25,783 nt of DNA, taken from NCBI GenBank assembly GCA_002394395.1, contig DGTR01000032.1:1-25783 (forward strand), read 5' to 3'. Each line of letters opens with the position of its first letter. Position 1 is the stretch's first letter. The notes beneath the pieces were generated by a model. It was not told the DNA's origin. It saw only the letters and a list, made by a program, of their open reading frames with translations, and did no database searches. Source of the stretch: Bacteroidales bacterium UBA4331. GTDB taxonomy: Bacteria; Bacteroidota; Bacteroidia; Bacteroidales; Paludibacteraceae. This document shows positions 1-7,143 of the stretch, one piece after another. The position numbers and the translations under genes were made by a program.

Positions 1-980
1 GTCTCGCCCCACCAGCGCCAAGGACGGGCAAGATAGACCGGGTGGCCTACTCCCGTCCCCTCCCTAAAGGGAAGGGAGATGGGATTTACTAACTCATCCT
101 CGGTAGCCAAACGGATGTGGCATTTGTAAAAAAGCAGACCACGACATTTACCATTTGGACATGTACCATTTACCATTTCTCCTGAGCGGCCGGCGGCGAT
201 GTAGCATTTGTCGTTTTTCTCGCCGTTGATGTTAGCGACAATCGTGGCACGATCGACCGCCATGGTCATGGCACCGAAGATGAAATCCACTCCGCCGGCA
301 AGGACTCCTCCTTCCCAATAAATAGAGGCTCCCTGATCGCCGTAGAGCACGTCCTGACGACCGCACGCACGGCAGTTCTTGAGGTGCGCATTGGTGGCGG
401 TCTCAGTAAAAGAGATCGCTGCGGCGCGCTCGCGGTAGCGCTTGAGTTGCACTTCCGTCGAACCCGCTTCTTTGGGTCGTACAGGCATGACTTTCTTCGG
501 CCGCTCTTTGGCGGTCCAAGGCATGTCGGATTGCGAGATATCGACTAAGCTGTCTGCGGCTTCGAGGTCGCAGACATAGAGGTTGAAAGAGTTCTCGAAG
601 ATGATGTTCTCCGCATAGAAATCCGGCGCGGTGACGAGTGTCGAAGCGTTCCATCGGCGCTCGCGGCTACCGCCGTAATTGACGCGGTCGCCCATGGAGC
701 GGTATTGGTAGCCGTGACCGTAGTACCAAGTCAGCCGCACGGCGTTCTTATCGGCATCTACACCGCCGTTATGCAGGGCGATGGAGGGTTTCTTCGCGGC
801 ATTGATAAGACGTATTCCGGGTACATCTATCGTCAGTTCCTCACGGTACGTACCGGGTTCGATGAGGATCGTCGTGCGTTCCCCACGCGCGGTATAGACA
901 CTCCGCGCACTGTCTAAAGCGGCGTTGAGGCTCTCGCCCGAGTGCACCGTCAGAACCAACGATAGAATGAATCCGAACAT
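1..980 (-). CDS. Pectinesterase (CE8 family), 3' end beyond window
   Basis: Pectin methylesterases remove methyl esters from homogalacturonan and are normally exported. The frame is open for 326 residues from an ATG at 980 and runs off the window edge. Family motifs appear in order: ENIIFEN (about 124-130), GRQDVLYGD (207-215, with the acid/base Asp at 210), GGVDFIFG (229-236, with the nucleophile Asp at 232) and YLARPW (316-321, with the substrate-binding Arg at 319). The N-terminus is only a short hydrophobic stretch, so the signal peptide is weak. Two segments look inserted relative to the family: about 268-281 (a tandem repeat in the DNA) and about 299-313 (a DNA palindrome just before the Arg motif). 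Both keep the frame open. The start lies 3 bp beyond the valS stop, so it is probably the last gene of that operon. Function is fairly sure from the motifs; whether the enzyme is active despite the inserts is unknown. Confidence 0.85.
   Translation of the reverse strand, partial: MFGFILSLVLTVHSGESLNAALDSARSVYTARGERTTILIEPGTYREELTIDVPGIRLINAAKKPSIALHNGGVDADKNAVRLTWYYGHGYQYRSMGDRVNYGGSRERRWNASTLVTAPDFYAENIIFENSFNLYVCDLEAADSLVDISQSDMPWTAKERPKKVMPVRPKEAGSTEVQLKRYRERAAAISFTETATNAHLKNCRACGRQDVLYGDQGASIYWEGGVLAGGVDFIFGAMTMAVDRATIVANINGEKNDKCYIAAGRSGEMVNGTCPNGKCRGLLFYKCHIRLATEDELVNPISLPFREGTGVGHPVYLARPWRWWGE
54..82. repeat. Palindromic element inside the pectinesterase frame
   Basis: The core is CCCTCCCT, a TAAA-type turn, then AGGGAAGGGA, forming about 10 contiguous pairs with one G:T. 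It sits in frame and codes for roughly PISLPFREG, just upstream of the YLARPW motif. A GC-rich palindrome inside a conserved enzyme domain suggests a small inserted element rather than native coding sequence. Confidence 0.5.
144..182. repeat. In-frame 7-nt tandem repeat in the pectinesterase gene
   Basis: The unit CATTTAC or CATTTGG occurs four times with 7-8 nt spacing, interrupted by ACATGTAC. In the protein this gives a stretch with two N-G motifs (near residues 268-281) that does not look like the surrounding CE8 fold. It matches the style of the short tandem repeats in valS and nqrA. Confidence 0.5.
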
Positions 981-983
981 AGT

Positions 984-3623
984 TTATTTCTTCAATGCTT
1001 TGATAGCCTCTTCGAGGGACGCGATACGTGCCTCGGCATCGGCTTTCTTCTTCTGCTCGAGTGCTACGATCTCCGGTTTGGCGTTCTGTACGAAGCGCTC
1101 GTTGGAGAGTTTGGCCATGACGCCGCGGAGGAAGCCCTGCTGGTGTGCGAGGTCTGCTTCGAGTTTCTTGAGCTCTTCCTCGACATTGATGAACTGATCC
1201 ATCGGGATGGCGAACTCGTCCGTGCCGACGATGAATTTGGATAATTGAGAATTGACAATTGACAATTGAGAATTATCAACAATCTCTACATTCGCGAGTT
1301 TGTCCACGAGCGGATTGAGTTCGACCGGAGAGATGAGTGTCAGACGCTCTTTTTGGGGGATGTTCTTCGACGCACGCACGGCACGGATCTCCGTAATGAC
1401 CTGCTTGAGGTATGCTGTATGGTCTAGGATTACACCGTTCCGATTCCGTGTCGATTCCGTGTCGTTGCCGTGTTTTGCCGCAACCATAATACTCTCGCCC
1501 GGTTTACGTTCGTAGAGGTTCTGCCAGAGTTCCTCGGTGATGAACGGCATGAAGGGGTGGAGGAGTACGAGCAAGCGGTCGAAGAAAGCGAGGGTGGCTT
1601 CGTACGTAGCGCGGTCGATGGGTTGCTGGTATGCGGGTTTGATCATCTCCAGATACCAGCCGCTGAACTCGTCGCAGTAGAGTTTGTAGATCTCCATCAA
1701 AGCCTCGGAGAGACGGTATTTGGAGAAGAGGTCTGCGATCTCTGCGGCGGTCTCGTCCAGTTTGGCATCGAACCATTCGATGGCGTATTTTGACGTCTCG
1801 GGCTGCGGGATGTCGGCGATCTCCAGACCTTTGACCATACGGAAACAGTTCCAGATCTTGTTGCAGAAGTTACGTCCCTGTTCGCAGAGGGAGTCATCGT
1901 AGAGGATGTCGTTTCCGGCAGGAGCAGAGAGCAGGATACCCATACGTACGCCATCGGCGCCGAAACGTGCGATGAGGTCTAACGGGTCGGGGCTGTTACC
2001 CAGCGATTTGGACATCTTACGACCGAGTTTGTCGCGGACGATACCGGTGAAATAGACGTGCTTGAACGGCATCTTGCCGACGTACTCATAGCCCGCCATG
2101 ATCATTCGTGCTACCCAGAAGAAGATGATATCCGGACCCGTTACGAGGTCTGCGGTGGGGTAGTAATAGTTGATCTCTTTGTTGTCCGGATTCTCAATGC
2201 CGTCAAACAAGGAAATCGGCCAGAGCCAGGAGCTGAACCAAGTGTCCAGCGCGCCTTCGTCCTGCACATAGTTGCCTTCGGGCTTCGTCTCGGAAACGAT
2301 GATCTTGTCGTCCGGGTAGTTCTCGAGACCGGTCTGCGCGAGCAGGTCGGCGTCGTAGTATGCCGGGATGCGATGACCCCACCAAAGTTGACGGGAAATA
2401 CACCAGTCTTTGATGTTCTCGAGCCAGTTACGGTAGGTGTTCTTGTATTTGGCGGGGTAGAAGACGATGTCGTCGTTCATTACCGGCGGGAGTGCGATGT
2501 CGGCAAAATGCTGCATCTTCACGAACCACTGGAGAGACAACCGCGGCTCGATGGGCACGTTCGTACGCTCGGAGTAACCGACTTTGTTGTCGTAATCCTC
2601 GATTTTCTCCACGAGCCCCGCAGCCTGCAAGTCTTCTACAATCTGCTTGCGGCAATCGAAACGGTCCATGCCGTGGTACTTGCGTACGTTCGGCTGCAAC
2701 TCTTCCTCTACGGTGTCCATGTTCAGATGGGCATCCGGCGTGAAGATATCGATGGTTTTGAGGTTGTATTTCTGCCCCAGCATGTAGTCGTTGACGTCGT
2801 GCGCAGGGGTCACTTTGAGGCAACCGGTACCGAAACCGATTTCTACGTAACGGTCCTCGATAATCGGGATCACACGACCTACGCCCGGGACAATCACGTG
2901 CTTGCCTTTGAGCCACTGGTTCTTCTCCTCTTTGGGGTTGATGCAGACCGCAATATCGCCGAAGATGGTCTCCGGACGCGTGGTAGCGACGATAGCGTAC
3001 TTGCCGGGCTCCTCCGCTACTTCGTAGCGCAGGTAGTAGAACTTATTATGCTCGTCGTGGTAGATCACCTCCTCGTCGGAGAGGGCTGTTTGACGCTCCG
3101 GGTCCCAGTTCACCATACGCAGACCGCGGTAGATGAGGCCTTTCTTATAGAGGTCGCAGAAGACGTGAATAACGGCTTTGGAGCGGGTCTCGTCCATGGT
3201 GAAGGACGTACGGTCCCAGTCGCAGGAGCAACCGAGTTTGCGGAGCTGCTTGAGGATGATGCCTCCGTGCTCGTCCGTCCAGTCCCAGGCATGTTTGAGG
3301 AACTGCTCACGGGTCAGGTCGGACTTGTTGATACCTTGCTCCTTGAGGCGTTTGATGACCTTCGCTTCGGTAGCGATAGAGGCATGGTCGGTACCGGGCA
3401 CCCAGCAAGCGTTCTTGCCTTCGAGACGCGCACGACGAACGAGGATGTCCTGGATCGTCTCGTTGAGGACGTGTCCCATATGCAGCACACCCGTCACGTT
3501 GGGCGGCGGGATGACGATGGTATAAGGTTCGCGGCCGTCCGGCTCGGAGTGAAACAGCTTGTTGTCCAGCCAGTATTGGTACCAGCGAGCTTCAATGTCT
3601 GTAGGATTGTACTTTGTTTCCAT
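984..3623 (-). CDS. valS: Valine--tRNA ligase
   Basis: This class I aminoacyl-tRNA synthetase charges tRNA-Val with valine in the cytoplasm. It is 879 residues, the normal length. The HIGH-type motif is HMGH at 48-51 after PPPNVTG, and KMSKS lies near 534-538. Between them is the large editing domain (TTRPETIFGD near 215). The anticodon-binding domain follows, and the last 70 or so residues are a charged, heptad-like coiled coil typical of ValRS. Residues about 782-793 (NSQLSIVNSQLS) are encoded by a tandem 7-nt repeat and look like an in-frame insertion in the linker before the coiled coil. The gene starts 18 bp after the hemolysin III stop and ends 3 bp before the pectinesterase start. The start is the first ATG before the conserved KYNPTDIEARW segment. 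Confidence 0.98.
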   Translation of the reverse strand: METKYNPTDIEARWYQYWLDNKLFHSEPDGREPYTIVIPPPNVTGVLHMGHVLNETIQDILVRRARLEGKNACWVPGTDHASIATEAKVIKRLKEQGINKSDLTREQFLKHAWDWTDEHGGIILKQLRKLGCSCDWDRTSFTMDETRSKAVIHVFCDLYKKGLIYRGLRMVNWDPERQTALSDEEVIYHDEHNKFYYLRYEVAEEPGKYAIVATTRPETIFGDIAVCINPKEEKNQWLKGKHVIVPGVGRVIPIIEDRYVEIGFGTGCLKVTPAHDVNDYMLGQKYNLKTIDIFTPDAHLNMDTVEEELQPNVRKYHGMDRFDCRKQIVEDLQAAGLVEKIEDYDNKVGYSERTNVPIEPRLSLQWFVKMQHFADIALPPVMNDDIVFYPAKYKNTYRNWLENIKDWCISRQLWWGHRIPAYYDADLLAQTGLENYPDDKIIVSETKPEGNYVQDEGALDTWFSSWLWPISLFDGIENPDNKEINYYYPTADLVTGPDIIFFWVARMIMAGYEYVGKMPFKHVYFTGIVRDKLGRKMSKSLGNSPDPLDLIARFGADGVRMGILLSAPAGNDILYDDSLCEQGRNFCNKIWNCFRMVKGLEIADIPQPETSKYAIEWFDAKLDETAAEIADLFSKYRLSEALMEIYKLYCDEFSGWYLEMIKPAYQQPIDRATYEATLAFFDRLLVLLHPFMPFITEELWQNLYERKPGESIMVAAKHGNDTESTRNRNGVILDHTAYLKQVITEIRAVRASKNIPQKERLTLISPVELNPLVDKLANVEIVDNSQLSIVNSQLSKFIVGTDEFAIPMDQFINVEEELKKLEADLAHQQGFLRGVMAKLSNERFVQNAKPEIVALEQKKKADAEARIASLEEAIKALKK
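1240..1277. repeat. In-frame 7-nt tandem repeat in valS
   Basis: Five 7-nt units can be read: GATAATT, GAGAATT, GACAATT, GACAATT, GAGAATT. On the coding strand they give NSQLSIVNSQLS. The tract is much richer in AT than the flanking valS sequence, which supports a recent insertion into a tolerant linker. Confidence 0.7.
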
Positions 3624-3641
3624 ATCTGTTTTTGTTGTTTA

Positions 3642-4274
3642 TTATGCCAAAATGATCCACGTGGCGATGCTGTGAGAGAGGGCGCCAAGGGTGATGAACA
3701 CATGCCAGATGGCATGAAAATACGCGTGTTCCTCGTCATGCTTGAAGAAATACGCGCCGATGGTGTAGAACACCCCTTCCGCAATGACCCACCAGAACGC
3801 TTCGTGTGCCATGCTGCGCCACATCGGTACGATGATCACGAGGGCTGTCCATCCCATCGCCAGGTACAGTGCCAACGAGAGGTTCGGGTGCTTACCCAGC
3901 GCAATCATTTTACCGACGATGCCTGCGATGACGCAGGTCCAGAGAAAGATAAACACGCTCCAACCGATCCATCCGCCGACGGCGGTGAGGCAAATAGGCG
4001 AATACGAACCCGCTATCATGACGTAGATAGCAATGTGGTCCCAGACGCGAAGCCGCGCTTTGCAAGCGGGTTCCGAGACCGCGTGGTACGCCGTAGAAGC
4101 ACCAAACATCATCACCATTCCGATAAGGAACAGCACGGTACCCAGGATCTGAAATCCGCCGTTGCGGGCACTCCATGAGGTACATGCGCGCGCTATCAAC
4201 GGACCGGCAAAAGCGATGCTTGCTGCCAGGGGGATGACGTGCGTGAAGGTGTTAGCTCTTTCTTCTTTCGTCAT
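3642..4274 (-). CDS. Hemolysin III / PAQR-type integral membrane protein
   Basis: Members of this family (YqfA/HlyIII, related to eukaryotic PAQR receptors) are seven-helix inner-membrane proteins. The physiological role is usually unclear, and the 'hemolysin' name is historical. From the ATG at 4274 it is 210 residues with seven hydrophobic segments. The family residues are visible: STAYHAVSE after the second helix, RVWDHIAIYVMIAGSYSP, and the C-terminal HAIWHVFITLGALSHS with its paired histidines. Upstream ATGs exist, but a well-matched promoter (-7 at 4283-4290) places transcription start only a few bases before 4274, so the upstream ATGs would not be transcribed. The mRNA is therefore nearly leaderless. 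It heads the probable operon with valS and the pectinesterase. Confidence 0.9.
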   Translation of the reverse strand: MTKEERANTFTHVIPLAASIAFAGPLIARACTSWSARNGGFQILGTVLFLIGMVMMFGASTAYHAVSEPACKARLRVWDHIAIYVMIAGSYSPICLTAVGGWIGWSVFIFLWTCVIAGIVGKMIALGKHPNLSLALYLAMGWTALVIIVPMWRSMAHEAFWWVIAEGVFYTIGAYFFKHDEEHAYFHAIWHVFITLGALSHSIATWIILA

Positions 4275-4282
4275 TTCGGGTA

Positions 4283-4314
4283 CAAAATTACTGCTTTTTT
4301 TTGACATACGCAAA
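4283..4314 (-). promoter_or_regulatory. Promoter of the hemolysin III-valS operon
   Basis: On the minus strand TTTG (4314-4311), exactly 20 nt, then TAATTTTG (4290-4283) match the Bacteroidota sigma-ABfr consensus. The -33 box lies inside an inverted repeat, GACATACGCAAA paired with TTTGCACATGTC (10 of 12). That repeat also holds the -33 box of the divergent plus-strand promoter. Confidence 0.7.
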
Positions 4315-4319
4315 TTTTT

Positions 4320-4352
4320 TTTGCACATGTCGCAAAATTGTTGTACCTTTAC
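4320..4352 (+). promoter_or_regulatory. Divergent promoter leading into a gene remnant
   Basis: TTTG (4320-4323), 20 nt, then TACCTTTAC (4344-4352) is an exact-spacing match to the Bacteroidota promoter. The only downstream plus-strand content is an ATG at 4370 and the C-terminal remnant at 4374-4556. This looks like a promoter whose gene body has been deleted. Confidence 0.6.
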
Positions 4353-4373
4353 AGTTTGTTAGCAAAAAAATGA

Positions 4374-4556
4374 AGCAATGCCCAATGCAACGCCATCCGT
4401 GCGGCTTTAGACGCGGTCTTCGGTGCTCCGCAAGGGATAGAAGAGATCAGCTATCAGCCGTCAGCTGTCAGCTGTCAGAAAGTGCTCCGTGACGGCCGAC
4501 TCATCATCCTCCGCAACGGAGTGGAGTACAACCTCAACGGCCAGCGCGTTCGCTAA
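4374..4556 (+). pseudogene. C-terminal remnant of a secreted protein with the GQ.V tail motif
   Basis: The frame ending at TAA 4554-4556 is open back to a TGA at 4371 and has no proper start. It ends in KVLRDGRLIILRNG followed by VEYNLNGQRVR. The same tail ends the LRR protein at 5136-6569 and the giant protein at 19135-25062. A tandem repeat (QPSAVSCQ in this frame) lies just before the tail. It follows an intact-looking promoter, so the gene probably lost its middle. It converges on the next fragment on the minus strand. Confidence 0.6.
4449..4480. repeat. 7-nt tandem repeat (TCAGCTG type)
   Basis: Successive 7-nt units are TCAGCTA, TCAGCCG, TCAGCTG, TCAGCTG and a partial TCAG. It belongs to the same class of short tandem repeats seen in valS and nqrA, but with a different unit. 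Confidence 0.65.
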
Positions 4557-4575
4557 CCGTTGTGGCTTTTCTGTA

Positions 4576-4785
4576 TTACCATCCTCCGTGTCCTCCTCCG
4601 CCGGTGTACGAACTGAGCGAAACGGACGTACCTCCTGTAGCCGATGCCGGATAGAAGCCGACACCGTCGAAAATCTCCGTGCCGGAAGCTGTAACGCCGG
4701 ATTGGAGGGTCGGTGTGGAAGCACCGGAAACCACCATGGTGGAACCACCGCTACTCGGGGTCTTGAAAGCAAAGACATCGCTTCC
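4576..4785 (-). pseudogene. C-terminal remnant, probably a Cthe_2159/DUF4353-type carbohydrate-binding protein
   Basis: On the minus strand an open segment reads VGSDVFAFKTPSSGG, later GTEIFDGVGFYP, and ends SVSLSSYTGGGGHGGW before a TAA at 4578-4576. The serine/glycine-rich end with SLSSY-TGGGG resembles the tail of exported carbohydrate-binding-domain proteins of Bacteroidales. That assignment is from memory of the family and is moderate at best. Only about 70 codons remain and there is no start region. It is convergent with the preceding remnant, the two stops being 20 bp apart. Confidence 0.45.
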
Positions 4786-4792
4786 GACCGTC

Positions 4793-4914
4793 CGGACTTG
4801 TCCGTGCAACAGATCAGCGACCACCTCGGCTATGCGGACTCACCTTCTTTCTGTCGTTTCTTCAAACGTAAAACAGGCATCACTCCGAGTGAGTATATAC
4901 ACCAATTTAATTAA
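4793..4914 (+). pseudogene. C-terminal remnant of an AraC-family transcription regulator
   Basis: The last 40 residues read DLSVQQISDHLGYADSPSF, then CRFFKRKTGITPSEY and IHQFN before the stop. This is the second helix-turn-helix of the AraC/XylS DNA-binding domain, including the GY.D.S.F.R.FK...G.TP.E signature. The rest of the gene is missing; upstream sequence belongs to the antisense carbohydrate-binding remnant. The stop codon abuts a strong hairpin, so the natural end of the gene plus terminator appears preserved. Confidence 0.75.
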
Positions 4915-4946
4915 AGAACGCGTGTACGTGTGTACGCGCGTTCTTT
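4913..4946. terminator. Strong bidirectional hairpin between two gene remnants
   Basis: AAAGAACGCG pairs perfectly with CGCGTTCTTT and the stem continues with GTAC pairs to about 15 bp. Flanking A and T runs allow Rho-independent termination in both directions. A close copy lies at 8644-8673, also directly before an nqrF 3'-end copy. Confidence 0.7.
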
Positions 4947-4952
4947 AATTTA

Positions 4953-5036
4953 TTATCCGCCGAAGTTATCGAAGCGGATGTCTGCGTCATCGACGCCCAG
5001 CGAGTGGAGCAGGTCGAGGACGGTCTTGGCCATCAT
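4953..5036 (-). pseudogene. nqrF 3'-end copy 1 (27 codons)
   Basis: The minus strand encodes MMAKTVLDLLHSLGV, DDADIRF and DNFGG before a TAA. This is identical in protein to the end of the intact nqrF at 9055-10338. At DNA level I count 80 of 84 bases shared with copy 2 (8680-8774) and fewer with the resident gene (copy 2 shares 72 of 84 with it). The differences are synonymous. Homology stops at the ATGATG, where a plus-strand fragment begins. Confidence 0.85.
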
Positions 5037-5151
5037 CGGTGTCGTCCAAGACTCCGTCGAAACCGCCCTCAACAGCAGTGGCGATGTGTTTTTTACGGCT
5101 ACTGCCGAGGAGTTCGATAGGAAGGGAAAGGGAGATTATTTCACCTCTTGA
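5037..5151 (+). pseudogene. C-terminal remnant, possibly a dicarboxylate/amino acid:cation symporter
   Basis: The frame reads AIIGVVQDSVETALNSSGDV then FFTATAEEFDRKGK and stops at 5149-5151. The segment D.VETALNSSGD resembles the D..RT..N.TGD region near the end of DAACS-type symporters. The similarity is remembered rather than computed and the fragment is short. It joins copy 1 of the nqrF tail at a shared GCCATCAT and converges on the LRR gene, overlapping its last codons. Confidence 0.3.
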
Positions 5152-6569
5152 CCTATGAGAGTATAGGTCTTATCCCCACGGAGAATGAGTACCTGACCGT
5201 CGCGGAGGAATTTGTTAATCGGTTTGATATTTTCTCCTTCAATCCCTTCTATTGCAGAATGTTTATCTAATGGACGAACATCGAATAATCCCCATACATC
5301 ATGAACTATATATGTGTTTAGATACTCTTCCGGCACATAAACAATTGTGCTATATGCGATTCCGTCAAGAGCGCCTTCTTTTACTGTAGGAGGGCGTTGG
5401 TCATAACTGGTAATTGCCTGAATAGAAGAGCAACCAGAGAAAGCATTTTCTTCAATAATTTTAACTCCCGTTGGAATCGTTACTGCACTTAAGCTGGTAC
5501 AACCATGGAAAGCCTCACTACTAATAGTCACGGTACCATCAGCAATAATCAAATTCGTTAATTTATCTTCTCCTATATACAAATCATATGCAGAAGAAAT
5601 TAGCGAAGGATGCCATGGTTTAGCTATCCATTCTGATAAGTTTCCAGTAAAATGTATTTCGTTCACATTTGTCGATTCGAAAGCGGTATAACTATTATCA
5701 TCACTTTCATATAATTTTCCTATGCTTGTAACATTATTACCTATAGCCACAGATGTCAAACGAGTGCAGTTGCTGAATGCTTTCCTGCCAATGCTTGTGA
5801 CGCTATTAGGAATAGTTATTGAGGTCAAATGGGTGCAATATTGGAAAGCCCTATCTCCAATGCTTGTGACACTATTGGGAATCGTTACTGAAGTCAAATA
5901 GGTGCACTTATAAAACATTTCATGTTCAATACTTGTTACACTATTAGGAAATTCAATAGAAGTTAGGTAACTACAGCCATAAAAAGCACCACCTCCAATG
6001 CTGGTGACACTACTAGGAATAGTTACAGAAGTTAAACTATGGCATGATTGAAAGGCACCACCTGCAATAGATTCTATACCTTCCGGAATTGTGTATGCTC
6101 CAGAGTATGAACGTGGCATATGTGCAAACACATGCAAATTATACACAAAAGATGATAAGTTATCACAACCACTGAAAGCCAAGTTCCCAATGTTAGTGAC
6201 ACTATTAGGGAGAGTGAGAGAAGTCAAACCGCTATTAGCAAAAGTCCTTATTCCAATACGAATAACACTATTAGGAATAGTCACAGAAGTCAGAGCGGAA
6301 CAGTCATAAAAAGCAAAATCCCCAATGCTTGTTAGTCCATCCGGCATCACAATATGAGCAATGTAAGATTTGTACTCACCCCATGGAACGTCTTGTCCCT
6401 GCTGGTCATAATTATACATTGCTCCACTACCATTGATAGTAAACGTGCTATCTTTGGTATTAAGAGACCATGTGAGATTTTCCCCACAAGTACCATTAAC
6501 AATAGAGGCACATAGAGTACCTACATTTGCTGCTACAGCAATCAAAAGGGTTAAAATTTTTGTTTTCAT
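5136..6569 (-). CDS. Secreted BspA-like leucine-rich repeat protein
   Basis: The protein has 477 residues from the ATG at 6569. I chose this ATG over one at 6602 because it begins directly with a signal peptide (MKTKILTLLIAVAANVGTLCA). An N-terminal segment of about 70 residues is followed by roughly ten BspA-type (LRR_5) repeats of 23 residues with the pattern LTSVTIPNSVTSIG.xAF..C. A second short repeat block lies near 350-400. The protein ends with NKFLRDGQVLILRGDKTYT and LIGQEVK, a tail shared with other secreted proteins here. Proteins of this family are surface-exposed and implicated in adhesion, but ligands cannot be predicted. The near-identical repeats suggest recent repeat expansion. 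Base composition is more AT-rich than the nqr or valS genes. I see no consensus promoter; a large hairpin lies upstream at 6653-6774. Confidence 0.9.
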   Translation of the reverse strand: MKTKILTLLIAVAANVGTLCASIVNGTCGENLTWSLNTKDSTFTINGSGAMYNYDQQGQDVPWGEYKSYIAHIVMPDGLTSIGDFAFYDCSALTSVTIPNSVIRIGIRTFANSGLTSLTLPNSVTNIGNLAFSGCDNLSSFVYNLHVFAHMPRSYSGAYTIPEGIESIAGGAFQSCHSLTSVTIPSSVTSIGGGAFYGCSYLTSIEFPNSVTSIEHEMFYKCTYLTSVTIPNSVTSIGDRAFQYCTHLTSITIPNSVTSIGRKAFSNCTRLTSVAIGNNVTSIGKLYESDDNSYTAFESTNVNEIHFTGNLSEWIAKPWHPSLISSAYDLYIGEDKLTNLIIADGTVTISSEAFHGCTSLSAVTIPTGVKIIEENAFSGCSSIQAITSYDQRPPTVKEGALDGIAYSTIVYVPEEYLNTYIVHDVWGLFDVRPLDKHSAIEGIEGENIKPINKFLRDGQVLILRGDKTYTLIGQEVK

Positions 6570-6652
6570 AAGTGGTGATATTATGAAGTAAATATTCTGC
6601 ATAATCGCTTGCGTAGGGACAAGAAAAAGTGCGGACTTTTGCTTGCTATACT

Positions 6653-6774
6653 AGGTTCTTCGGGCTACCACACCCACCTCTTCCAATATATGCCAAAAGC
6701 CCACACTCATAGTGTGAGCGTTTCGCATTATTCTCGGAAAGAGGTTCAAATTTGTGGTAGAATAAAGAACTCCT
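6653..6774. ncRNA. Candidate structured element: 120-nt long hairpin with four helices
   Basis: Four nested helices can be traced by eye: GTTCTT 6655-6660 with AAGAAC 6765-6770; CTACCACA 6665-6672 with TGTGGTAG 6753-6760; ACCTCTTCC 6676-6684 with GGAAAGAGGT 6736-6745; and GCCCACACT 6699-6707 with AGTGTGAGC 6711-6719 around a 3-nt loop. It lies between the toxin-type module and the start of the LRR gene. The apical hairpin resembles, with compensated changes, the hairpin at 18981-19001 in the giant-gene leader when both are read on the plus strand. It may be a 5' leader, an independent RNA or a MITE-like element. No promoter was recognised on either strand. Confidence 0.45.
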
Positions 6775-6803
6775 TAAATACGCAAACGCTTCGTTTTTTC
6801 AAT

Positions 6804-6902
6804 ATGTCAGCACAACGCTTTGCGCCTCAGTTGATCGGTCAAACTTGGCCGATAGATTATTTTGTGGAGTATAGCGGACTCGAAAGGGATGAGATGAGCT
6901 AA
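6804..6902 (+). other. Small possible ORF or gene remnant (32 codons)
   Basis: An ATG opens a 32-residue frame ending IGQTWPIDYFVEYSGLERD and EMS. It is convergent with the minus-strand module, with 19 bp between stops. The composition looks protein-like but matches no family I recognise. It could be another gene-end fragment. Confidence 0.2.
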
Positions 6903-6921
6903 TACCCCGATTATTTCTTAA

Positions 6922-7143
6922 TTATGCCGTTGCGGCATTCAGTTCTTTCTTTAAATACTCGTACGTATAGGCTGCACTACGGAGATAAAGCCCCGTACCT
7001 TTGTCTTGCAATTTCTCGAAAGTCTGCGACTTGTACACTTTGTCCATTGCGTCAAGCAACGACAATTTGTAATCCTCCATTAGAAAACTAACCAACTGGT
7101 TGGTAATCATTTCAACGACAAGATCAAACTCTTTCTTTTTCAT
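6922..7143 (-). CDS. Small accessory protein of the DUF3791/DUF3990-type module
   Basis: A 73-residue protein starting MKKKEFDLVVEMITNQLV. Its ATG overlaps the DUF3990 stop in an ATGA arrangement. An upstream in-frame start near 7185 would lie inside the DUF3990 gene and is less likely. It is predicted mostly helical, with a conserved-looking SQTFEKLQD..TGLYLRSAAY segment. Small proteins of this look accompany DUF3990 genes in Bacteroidales genomes (recalled, not searched). Translational coupling suggests a stoichiometric partner, perhaps the antitoxin. No function is demonstrated. Confidence 0.75.
   Translation of the reverse strand: MKKKEFDLVVEMITNQLVSFLMEDYKLSLLDAMDKVYKSQTFEKLQDKGTGLYLRSAAYTYEYLKKELNAATA

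Noticed and set aside
403..654. An 83-codon minus-strand frame
   Set aside because: It is out of frame within the pectinesterase gene, whose own frame is open through the whole region with catalytic motifs in order.
2058..4178. A 706-codon open frame on the plus strand opposite valS and the hemolysin III gene
   Set aside because: It is antisense to two genes with clear family motifs. Its translation has no domain and is rich in V, D, H and R as expected from the complement of biased codons.
6653..6774. Integron attC site
   Set aside because: The folded ends lack the RYYYAAC/GTTRRRY core sites and there is no integron integrase or cassette array.
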